Below are positions 1 through 6,483 of a DNA stretch of 18,761 bases, in pieces (position 1 is the first letter of the stretch; each line of letters starts with the position of its first letter). Below the pieces are notes generated by a model, which saw nothing but the letters and a program-made list of their open reading frames with translations, was not told where the DNA came from and searched no databases. Origin of the DNA: UBA1738 sp045591565 (GTDB lineage Bacteria; Bacillota; Clostridia; UBA1381); contig JAZNTB010000100.1 in the NCBI GenBank assembly GCA_045591565.1, positions 1 to 18,761 on the forward strand, written 5' to 3'. The translations under genes were made by a program, and so were the position numbers.

Positions 1-1880
1 ACGGTGGAGGAATGGCTCCGTTTTATCTGTCCGATTGGATAAAGCGTTCCGGTGCTTTTTATTCAAGCTTTCCCGGCGCAACTCCTGTGGAAATCGGGGA
101 TATGTACATCAAAAAATATCTCGTAGGTGCAGAGGAAACAAGGTCTGCCAATTCGAATGTTACCGACTCCGCCGCTTCCGGTACTGCACTTTCTTCGGGA
201 TACAAAACAAATAATGGAATGGTGGGCATTTCACCTGACAGAAAGCCTCATGCCACAATACTTGAAGCTTGTCAGGACCTCGGCAAAAATACCGGTATGG
301 TTGTTACATACGAACATTCCAACGCAACTCCTGCATCCTTTTCTGCGCACGGCGAAGACCGCTACGGCGACGGTACAAGCCTTGCTGAGCAGATAATCCA
401 TCAGGGAATTGATGTTGTTATCAGCCACCCATCCTTCGACGGCTATGAATGGTTCAGCAACAGCTACTTAAAAAGTCTTGGCTACAAGGTAATAGAAAAC
501 CGTTCCCACTTAAATTCGGTAAAATCCGGTGATAAGCTATGGGGCAAAATTCCGGATGTAAAATATGACATATACCGGAACAGTCAGACTCCTAATCTTT
601 CGGAGCTTACAGCTGCTGCAATAAAAGCACTTGACGACGGCAACGAAAACGGATTTTTCCTAATGGTCGAGGGCAGTGCTGTTGACGGCGGCGGCCACGC
701 TAATAACGCTTATGAGATGGTCAGCGAGTTCCTTGCCTTTGATGAGGCTTGCAAGGTCGCTATTGAATATGCAAAAAAGCGAAATGATACTCTCGTTGTC
801 ATTCTTCCCGACCACGATACAGGTGGCGTTTCACCCGTAAACAGCCTTGCCGCTGCAGATTTTGTAAAGGCTGTATCGGATGTGCAGAGCGGAAGAAATT
901 CGGATGCTTTAAAATGGGAAACAACAGGACACACAAGCCGAAACGGCGGCATATTTATGTATCTTCCAAGCGGAGTTGAATATCCGGCAGGCATCGATAT
1001 TTCAAAGGCTCCGGATGTTGCAAAAGCGTTCGAATCCCGAATGACATACTGCGACATTAACAAAATTGACAATACCGCCATCGCTCTGTATCTTGCCGAC
1101 CTTATCGGCGTCAACCTGGATGCTTTGACCGACAAGCTCTTTGTCGATGTCACATCCCGCGGAACATACAATGCCGATACGCAGGAATTTACCTTCACAA
1201 CAGACAGCGGTCATACCGCTACAATTAAAGCAAACACTTCCTTTGCCACCATCGATGGCGAAGCATCTGTCAGCCTGGACGGCGAAATAGCAGTATATAT
1301 TAACAACCATTTCTATGTACCGAAGTCACTGCTTGATATAGAGCTAAAAAGCTTTTCAGCCGAGGCAAACTATGATGTAAATACCGTAACTATAGGCGGA
1401 GCAAAGAATCCTTTTGATCAAGCACAGCTTTTGGTGCTCGACAAGTCCGGAACGCAAGTCAAAGCCTTGCAGACCGAGGACAGAAAAAGCGAATATACAC
1501 TTACCTATACACCAAAAAGCGGCTTGATTTCAGACTACCGGTATCAATCATCCGGCGGCACAGCCTTTTCGGTTATGGATATGGCTATCGAAAAGGACGG
1601 CAGCAAAATAACATCCATGTCGCAGCTTGCTGCAGGAGATGTTATAAATCTTGTCTTAAAGGGTGACGACACATATTACGACGGTAATGCAGTTCTGGCC
1701 CAATACAATGAACAAGGGGCTTTAATCAAAATTGATGTTCCCCCACTTCAGGGGCATGCTGCAAAGTTCGGCGGCGACACCAAGCTTACAACCAAACTGC
1801 TCGCAAACACAAAAAGCATCAAAGCATTCTATCTGCGCTCTGACGCTCTTAGTTTTGTCGGTGTTTGTACTGTGAAATAA
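1..1880 (+). CDS. Alkaline phosphatase family protein, 5' partial
   Basis: Metal-dependent phosphomonoesterase of the alkaline phosphatase superfamily, normally exported. The frame is open to the left edge, and the residues before the first ATG (base 12) read GGG, giving GGGMAP, which fits the family's N-terminal metal-binding loop. The true start and the first Asp ligand therefore lie outside the window. Counting from the ATG at 12, TDSAAS holds the nucleophile Ser53, Thr106 and Arg118 match the substrate/Mg region, VEGSAVDGGGHANN gives Glu220, Asp225 and His229, PDHDTGG gives Asp267/His268, and TTGHTS gives His307. All visible catalytic ligands of the E. coli PhoA pattern are present. After about residue 380 comes an extension of roughly 240 residues rich in beta-type sequence, including a stretch near 430-445 that resembles a copper-amine-oxidase-like stalk. 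This suggests a surface or wall-associated enzyme. No membrane anchor is visible at the C-terminus. Family call is firm; substrate is unknown. Confidence 0.93.
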   Translation, partial: GGGMAPFYLSDWIKRSGAFYSSFPGATPVEIGDMYIKKYLVGAEETRSANSNVTDSAASGTALSSGYKTNNGMVGISPDRKPHATILEACQDLGKNTGMVVTYEHSNATPASFSAHGEDRYGDGTSLAEQIIHQGIDVVISHPSFDGYEWFSNSYLKSLGYKVIENRSHLNSVKSGDKLWGKIPDVKYDIYRNSQTPNLSELTAAAIKALDDGNENGFFLMVEGSAVDGGGHANNAYEMVSEFLAFDEACKVAIEYAKKRNDTLVVILPDHDTGGVSPVNSLAAADFVKAVSDVQSGRNSDALKWETTGHTSRNGGIFMYLPSGVEYPAGIDISKAPDVAKAFESRMTYCDINKIDNTAIALYLADLIGVNLDALTDKLFVDVTSRGTYNADTQEFTFTTDSGHTATIKANTSFATIDGEASVSLDGEIAVYINNHFYVPKSLLDIELKSFSAEANYDVNTVTIGGAKNPFDQAQLLVLDKSGTQVKALQTEDRKSEYTLTYTPKSGLISDYRYQSSGGTAFSVMDMAIEKDGSKITSMSQLAAGDVINLVLKGDDTYYDGNAVLAQYNEQGALIKIDVPPLQGHAAKFGGDTKLTTKLLANTKSIKAFYLRSDALSFVGVCTVK

Positions 1881-1881
1881 C

Positions 1882-1917
1882 AAAAATAGCCTTGGAATTT
1901 TCCCAAGGCTATTTTTT
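1882..1917. terminator. Bidirectional intrinsic terminator between phosphatase and hslO
   Basis: A perfect 14-bp stem, 1882-1895 against 1903-1916 with a 7-base loop, starts with an A run and ends with a T run, so it works on both strands. It lies directly after the phosphatase stop and its far arm overlaps the hslO stop codon, as expected for two convergent genes sharing one terminator. Confidence 0.92.
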
Positions 1918-2797
1918 ATTTTGCTTTTTCGTACATTTCTAAAAGCTCATCCTTTTCAAAGGTATACTTGCTATTACAGAACTGACATTCTACATCGCAC
2001 TTTCCGTCTTCATGGATTATGCTTTCAATCTCCTTTTTTCCAACCGAGATAACCGCGCTCTTCATTCGTTCTCTTGAGCATTTGCACTGATATTCAGGAG
2101 TTATCCCCTCGTTCTGCATAATCATACTGAACCCTTCGGTCAGGTAGAAAAGAATATCCTCTGCGCTCATTCCGTCAGAGAGCATCTTCGTTATCGGCGG
2201 AATCTCGCTCATTCTGTCTTCAATAATACCTGCAACCTCTTCTGTCGCTTCCGGCATCAGCTGAATCATAAATCCGCCTGCAACCTCCGCCTTATTATCT
2301 GTGCCCACGAGCACGCCAAGACCGAGCGCCGTTGGAATCTGTTCGCTTTTTGCGTAGTAATATGTGAGGTCCTCTGCAATTTCACCCGTCATAATCGGGA
2401 CCTGCCCGCAGTATGGCTCTTTTAAGCTCATGTCGGTGATGACATTAAGCTGTCCTGCACCTATCGCTCCGCCTACATCGAGCTTTCCGTCAGTATTTAA
2501 TGGCAAATCCACAAACGGATTGACCACATATCCCCTCACCCGCGACTTGTTGTCGGTAACCGCCACCATATTCCCGAGCGGTCCATCGCCACGGAACTGA
2601 ATTGTAACCGAGTCGGTATCATTTTTTAAATTCTGTCCCATAATTGCTGCCGCTGTGAGCGTTCTTCCGAGCGCTGCCGTGGCAACAGGCAAAGTGTTAT
2701 GAATCCTTTGCGCTTCATTTACAAGGTCGGTTGTCACCGCCACAAAAATTCTTATAGCACCGTCGGTGCTTTGTCCTCTTACCAGTATGTCTGCCAT
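1916..2797 (-). CDS. hslO: Hsp33 redox-regulated molecular chaperone
   Basis: Cytoplasmic holdase chaperone switched on by oxidation: its C-terminal cysteines hold Zn(II) when reduced and form disulfides under oxidative stress. The 293-residue length is normal. The N-terminus matches the family, and the zinc centre is complete, with CKC (Cys238, Cys240) and CQFC (Cys271, Cys274) about 30 residues apart. There is an extra cysteine at 267. The ATG at 2797 has an AAAGGGA ribosome binding site 5 bases upstream. The gene lies 18 bases downstream of cdaR on the same strand, so it is probably the last gene of the cdaA-cdaR-hslO transcript and ends in the shared terminator. I see no separate promoter in the 18-base gap. 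Confidence 0.97.
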   Translation of the reverse strand: MADILVRGQSTDGAIRIFVAVTTDLVNEAQRIHNTLPVATAALGRTLTAAAIMGQNLKNDTDSVTIQFRGDGPLGNMVAVTDNKSRVRGYVVNPFVDLPLNTDGKLDVGGAIGAGQLNVITDMSLKEPYCGQVPIMTGEIAEDLTYYYAKSEQIPTALGLGVLVGTDNKAEVAGGFMIQLMPEATEEVAGIIEDRMSEIPPITKMLSDGMSAEDILFYLTEGFSMIMQNEGITPEYQCKCSRERMKSAVISVGKKEIESIIHEDGKCDVECQFCNSKYTFEKDELLEMYEKAK

Positions 2798-2815
2798 CTT
2801 TGTCCCTTTCTGTGA

Positions 2816-3994
2816 TTACTCTATAGTCACTGCAACGCTGTATGCACCGATTACGATTATTCCGTCCGGTGCCTCAATGCGTACCGGCGCTCCGCCAGCT
2901 GTAGTTATTTCCTTGGCGTCTACAGTCGCTTTTATTTTTTCTGCTGAAAGTACATCCTCCGTACCTTTTGCAGTTATCTTGATTTTTGCCGGTGTTATCT
3001 TTGCCTTTTTTCCCTCCGGAATATTTACGGCTGTAACTGGCACCTCCAGTTCCTTTTCAACCTTTGGCACAAGCTCGCACTGTGCAGTTACAGTCCTGCT
3101 GTCCTCCGGAAGATATACTCCCTCCGGCACATCGATTTTCAGCTTGTACACATTATCCTCGCTTCTTCCGCCCGTAAAGTATGCGAAAATTTCGGTAAGC
3201 TCACTGTCCTCCGGTACGCCTGCCTTTACGATTTGTGCACTTAAATTCTTTACTTTTAACGCATATCCCTCGGCAAGCTCTTCGCTAAGAACTATTTTCA
3301 CCGCAAGCTCTGCCCTTTTATACACTTCATTTTCCACGCTGACCGTTGCAAATTCTTTATATATTATATCATCGTCTGCAACGAGGTCGCCGTCTTTATC
3401 ATAGAACTTGTAAAAGTATTCCTGTGAACTTGTCTGTACAATATCTGTCGCATCAACAACAGCCTTGGCGTACGATATTTTGTTAATTGTGCTTTCTGCA
3501 CCTCTTACCAAAACCTCCTGCTCCGTCACCTTCGATTTGATGATGTGTGCCTCGTTCTTATCGCCGTTTGACTGCTCTATCCTGACAGGAATACGGCGGG
3601 CAATAACATTTTCTATTTCAAGAGTTATTTCCTCTGTCTTGCTCTTTGCAAGCGTTACAGAATATGTTGGATAGTTGTATTTTATCGGCACGGTATTTGT
3701 TCCGGCAGCTTGAATCCCCGAAACATCTGCCACAGCCGAAACTGAGCGTATCGAAGAAATAACGCTGCTTCTGTTTCCGCTGATTACAGCAGAAAGTGCA
3801 GGAAGGCTTTCCTTATTGGTTATAATAAGTCCGTTATCCAAGAGCCGCTCCTCACCCTCGAAAACAATCTGTATATCACTTAAATACTGACTTATCACAG
3901 GGTCCTCTGTATATGTGATTGCAAACCACAAAGCCACTGCTACAAGAGCTGACGAAATTTTAAGAAACAGCTTACTGTCTTTATTTATCTTCAT
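2816..3994 (-). CDS. cdaR: YbbR-domain protein CdaR, regulator of diadenylate cyclase
   Basis: Membrane-anchored extracytoplasmic protein that modulates the diadenylate cyclase CdaA in Firmicutes. At 392 residues it has one N-terminal hydrophobic segment (about residues 9-27, FLKISSALVAVALWFAI) followed by beta-rich YbbR-type repeats outside the membrane, with typical phrases such as EVPVTAVNIPEG. Its ATG overlaps the cdaA stop by four bases (ATGA), so the two are translationally coupled, and a GGAGGG site (4002-4007, minus) inside the end of cdaA is 7 bases from the ATG. The assignment rests on the YbbR-like sequence and on the classical cdaA-cdaR pairing. The usual third gene, glmM, does not follow; hslO does. 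Confidence 0.9.
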   Translation of the reverse strand: MKINKDSKLFLKISSALVAVALWFAITYTEDPVISQYLSDIQIVFEGEERLLDNGLIITNKESLPALSAVISGNRSSVISSIRSVSAVADVSGIQAAGTNTVPIKYNYPTYSVTLAKSKTEEITLEIENVIARRIPVRIEQSNGDKNEAHIIKSKVTEQEVLVRGAESTINKISYAKAVVDATDIVQTSSQEYFYKFYDKDGDLVADDDIIYKEFATVSVENEVYKRAELAVKIVLSEELAEGYALKVKNLSAQIVKAGVPEDSELTEIFAYFTGGRSEDNVYKLKIDVPEGVYLPEDSRTVTAQCELVPKVEKELEVPVTAVNIPEGKKAKITPAKIKITAKGTEDVLSAEKIKATVDAKEITTAGGAPVRIEAPDGIIVIGAYSVAVTIE

Positions 3995-4815
3995 TTCTCA
4001 GCCCTCCAGAATCTTGTTTTTTCCGTTTCCTTTGCAACAGCCTTGTTAAGCGCGGTTTTAAGCGTTGCCTCTGTCAAATTCCGTGTAAGTGTTCCGTTTA
4101 TTGCAATAGAAATTTTTCCCGTCTCCTCGCTAACCACTATTACCATCGAATCGGACGCCTCTGAAATGCCGAGTGCTGCGCGATGTCGTGTTCCAAGCTC
4201 CCGTGACAGGTTTGAATTTGAAGTAAGAGGCAGGAAACAACCTGCTGTATGAATTCTCTCACCCCTTATTATAACTGCTCCGTCATGAAGCGGAGTGTTC
4301 GGTACAAATATATTTTCCAAAAGTGCGGCGCTTACCTCCGCATCAATCAGTGTTCCTGTTTTTATAACATCGCCAAGCTTTGTTTCTCTCTCAATTACAA
4401 TAAGTGCGCCGGTTTTGGTAGCGGCAAGGTTTGAAGTCGCACGCACTATCTCGGAAACGGCATAGTCACGCCCCTCGGCGTTTCCAACCGCAATATCCAT
4501 AAACTTACCCACCTTGGAGCGTCCCATCTTCTCCAAAAGGCTGCGGAGCTCAGGCTGAAAAATTACCACAATCGCGAACATTCCCACCTGAACCGCATTA
4601 CTCAAAAGGTAATTGAGCGTGTTAAGATGCGCCCATGTGCTGACCTGCAGGATAAGAAATATTATAACAATACCCTTTAAAAGCTGGATTGCACGGGTTT
4701 CCTTCATAACCTTTAAAAGCTGATATATTATAACAGCTACTAAAAATATGTCAATTATATCAGTTATTTTAAGAACCTGGAAAAAACTTTTTAAGTAAAG
4801 CAGTGCCGAATTCAT
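3991..4815 (-). CDS. cdaA: Diadenylate cyclase CdaA (c-di-AMP synthase)
   Basis: Membrane-bound enzyme that condenses two ATP to cyclic di-AMP, a messenger controlling potassium/osmolyte balance and wall homeostasis. The N-terminal about 90 residues hold three hydrophobic segments (around 22-36, 46-62 and 74-88), followed by the DAC domain with the two catalytic motifs, DGA (Asp178-Ala180, in HDGAVIIRGERIH) and RHR (Arg210-Arg212, in TRHRAALGISE), numbered from the ATG at 4815. This gives 274 residues, the usual CdaA size. An in-frame TTG lies one codon earlier (4818). The ATG sits 9 bases from AGGGGG and the TTG 6 bases, so the start is uncertain by one residue. It is the first gene of a minus-strand operon with cdaR and hslO and is divergent from the stalk-domain protein. 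Confidence 0.96.
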   Translation of the reverse strand: MNSALLYLKSFFQVLKITDIIDIFLVAVIIYQLLKVMKETRAIQLLKGIVIIFLILQVSTWAHLNTLNYLLSNAVQVGMFAIVVIFQPELRSLLEKMGRSKVGKFMDIAVGNAEGRDYAVSEIVRATSNLAATKTGALIVIERETKLGDVIKTGTLIDAEVSAALLENIFVPNTPLHDGAVIIRGERIHTAGCFLPLTSNSNLSRELGTRHRAALGISEASDSMVIVVSEETGKISIAINGTLTRNLTEATLKTALNKAVAKETEKTRFWRAEK

Positions 4816-4824
4816 CAATCGTTA

Positions 4825-4830
4825 CCCCCT
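4825..4830 (-). promoter_or_regulatory. Ribosome binding site of cdaA
   Basis: AGGGGG on the minus strand, 9 bases before the ATG at 4815 and 6 before an in-frame TTG at 4818. It supports initiation here but does not decide between the two adjacent codons. ATG is preferred as the commoner start. Confidence 0.7.
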
Positions 4831-4849
4831 AAAAGTATCTCTACAACTA

Positions 4850-4878
4850 ATTATACAATATATTTTCCGATATTACCA
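4850..4878 (-). promoter_or_regulatory. Probable promoter of cdaA-cdaR-hslO
   Basis: On the minus strand a consensus -10 box TATAAT (4855-4850) is preceded, with a 17-base spacer, by a weak -35 TGGTAA (4878-4873). The leader to the start codon is about 30 bases. The -10 is convincing and the -35 poor, so it may need an activator or the -35 may be misplaced. Confidence 0.55.
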
Positions 4879-4906
4879 GCAATTTTTACGAATTTTGCAA
4901 AAAAAC

Positions 4907-4935
4907 TTGTAGTTTTTTTTAAAGTATGATAAAAT
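4907..4935 (+). promoter_or_regulatory. Promoter of the stalk/cohesin-like gene
   Basis: TTGTAG (4907-4912), a 17-base spacer that includes a run of eight T, and TAAAAT (4930-4935) with an upstream TG at the extended -10 position. It lies about 36 bases before the gene and is arranged back to back with the cdaA promoter. Confidence 0.72.
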
Positions 4936-4970
4936 ACATTTATCTATAATACGAATAAAGGAGAAAAATC

Positions 4971-5987
4971 ATGAAAAAATTTTTTGCTTTACTTATTTCC
5001 ATGCTGATTTTGGCGACCTCCGGTTTTGCTGCGAAAGCTGCTGCTCCGGTTGTTATGGTAGACGGAAGAACTATGGAGTTTGCAGGCGACCAAGCACCGG
5101 TAATAGAGAATGACAGACTCTTTGTTCCGGTAAGACGCGTTCTTGAAAGAATGGGAACAAAGGTTGACTGGGACGACGCCACAAAAACAGTAAAAGTTAC
5201 ATCCTATGACAACACAAAAATCGTTACACTTACAATCGGCAACCCTGTACTTACCCTCTACACCTACACAAGCGTTTTAAATGCTGATAAGACAGAGATT
5301 ACATCTGATGTTGCACCGGTTATTATGGAAAGCAGAACAATGCTACCTATCCGCGTTATTGCAGAGGCTCTCGGCGCAACAGTTTACTATGACGGCGATA
5401 CACACTTTGTAAACATCACAACACAGCAGTCAAAGTTTGCAGCGCTTCGTGCTAAAATCGACCCGAGTGCAGAGAACTTTATGATAGCAGACGCTTTTGC
5501 CGACAATCTTCCTAAGCTTTCAATTTCATCCGACGCAAAGGATATTAAGGAAGGCGATGAGGTTGTAATCAAGGTAAAACTTGCAGAGATAGACAAGGTA
5601 ATCGAAAATGCAAAGCTTTCTTCAACAACTGTTACTCTTTCATATAACCCTGAAAACTTCGAGCTTACAGACTTCATGTGCATAGCGGACGGCGAAGCAA
5701 GAAAGCCTCAGCTTTCAGCTTCAAACCCTGAATTTACCGAAAACTCTTTAAAGATTGTCACCCTTGATTTGCCGGATAATGCATACCTTCCTGCAGAGGA
5801 CGGAACAATCCTTGAAATCACACTTATCGCTAAAAACAGCGAGGGCGGAGAATTTGCACTTTCCGACGGTATAACATCACTTGGTTATGACTGTGAGCTT
5901 TTATTCACAACAGGTGCAGAAGAGTATTATACATATTCGGATTTCGATGAGCTTTTCATCGACACAACACCGATTATCGTAAAATAA
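4971..5987 (+). CDS. Secreted protein with stalk (copper amine oxidase-like) domain and cohesin-like domain
   Basis: Secreted 338-residue protein without recognisable catalytic motifs. Residues 1 to about 24 are a signal peptide (KK, a hydrophobic core, then AKAAA). Residues about 28-150 form a copper-amine-oxidase N-terminal-like 'stalk' with two half-repeats, VDGRTMEF...RLFVPVRRVLERMG...VDWDDATKTVKV and VIMESRTMLPIRVIAEALGATV. Residues about 168-338 look like a cohesin/carbohydrate-binding beta-sandwich, with KEGDEVVIKVKL, TVTLSYNPENFELTDF and EDGTILEITLIAKN following the cohesin pattern. In Clostridia such stalk domains usually display or anchor surface proteins; a scaffold or adhesion role is inference. 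AAAGGAG (4957-4963) precedes the ATG by 7 bases. The gene is monocistronic, with its own promoter and terminator. There is no SLH, sortase or dockerin motif, so how it is held at the surface is unclear. Confidence 0.85.
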   Translation: MKKFFALLISMLILATSGFAAKAAAPVVMVDGRTMEFAGDQAPVIENDRLFVPVRRVLERMGTKVDWDDATKTVKVTSYDNTKIVTLTIGNPVLTLYTYTSVLNADKTEITSDVAPVIMESRTMLPIRVIAEALGATVYYDGDTHFVNITTQQSKFAALRAKIDPSAENFMIADAFADNLPKLSISSDAKDIKEGDEVVIKVKLAEIDKVIENAKLSSTTVTLSYNPENFELTDFMCIADGEARKPQLSASNPEFTENSLKIVTLDLPDNAYLPAEDGTILEITLIAKNSEGGEFALSDGITSLGYDCELLFTTGAEEYYTYSDFDELFIDTTPIIVK

Positions 5988-5997
5988 TCAAAAACCC

Positions 5998-6025
5998 AAA
6001 GCACGGCAATTAGCCGTGCTTTTTT
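5998..6025 (+). terminator. Intrinsic terminator after the stalk/cohesin-like gene
   Basis: A perfect 10-bp GC-rich stem, AAAGCACGGC (5998-6007) with GCCGTGCTTT (6013-6022), a 5-base loop and a T run, starting 11 bases after the stop codon. Confidence 0.93.
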
Positions 6026-6062
6026 ATGTGACAAAATTTTTTAGAATTTTTTTCATATAATA

Positions 6063-6091
6063 TAGACTTTTCGTTAAAAATGTAGTATTAT
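6063..6091 (+). promoter_or_regulatory. Possible promoter of rsfS-leuS
   Basis: TAGACT (6063-6068, 4 of 6 consensus), a 17-base spacer and TATTAT (6086-6091, 5 of 6). It lies in the AT-rich gap between the upstream terminator and rsfS, giving a leader of about 32 bases. The region is so AT-rich that other -10 boxes could be chosen. Confidence 0.5.
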
Positions 6092-6130
6092 ATAGTTTGG
6101 AATATTATAGTTAAGAAAGGATTTATATAG

Positions 6131-6481
6131 ATGGACAGACTTAAAATAATTGTAAAAGCCCTGGACGATAAACGGGCAGAAAGCATAGATGTTCTGGACA
6201 TTTCGGAACTTACATCGCTCGGAGATTACTTTGTAATCTGCTCATGCAACTCAAACACACAGGTGCGTGCAGCAGCGGACGAGGCGGAGGAAAAAATGAA
6301 GGAAGCGGGATTTGCGCCGGTACACATAGAGGGTTACCGCGGCGGAAGTTGGATCCTGCTTGACTTTAATGATATAATAGTTCATGTTATGGACAAGCCT
6401 ACAAGAGAATTCTATTCCCTTGAGCGTCTCTGGGACGACGCAAAGAAAATTGAAGTGGATATCGAGGAACAGGAGAAATAA
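6131..6481 (+). CDS. rsfS: Ribosomal silencing factor RsfS
   Basis: Small cytoplasmic factor (Iojap/DUF143 family) that binds ribosomal protein uL14 on the large subunit and blocks subunit joining when nutrients are short. At 116 residues it is of normal length and shows the family pattern: LDISELTSLGDYFVICS, NTQVRAAADEAEEKMKEAG, EGYRGGSWILLDFNDIIVHVM and a terminal REFYSLERLW. The ATG follows GAAAGGA by 9 bases. The stop is only 2 bases before leuS, whose ribosome binding site lies inside rsfS, so translation is probably coupled. The usual upstream partners in many Firmicutes (nadD, yqeK) are absent here; the gene starts the transcript itself. Confidence 0.96.
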   Translation: MDRLKIIVKALDDKRAESIDVLDISELTSLGDYFVICSCNSNTQVRAAADEAEEKMKEAGFAPVHIEGYRGGSWILLDFNDIIVHVMDKPTREFYSLERLWDDAKKIEVDIEEQEK

Positions 6482-6483
6482 AT

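Noticed and set aside
710..1198. 162-codon open frame on the minus strand within the phosphatase gene
   Set aside because: The opposite strand encodes the conserved metal-binding motifs of the phosphatase; this frame matches no family I know and has no start signals.
2766..3404. 212-codon open frame on the plus strand opposite cdaR
   Set aside because: It is an antisense shadow: Ser/Thr/Ala-rich low-complexity translation, no ribosome binding site, fully overlapped by a clear gene.
6482..6483. T-box or leucine-responsive leader before leuS
   Set aside because: Only two bases separate rsfS and leuS, and I see no T-box sequence or specifier hairpin in the gap before rsfS.
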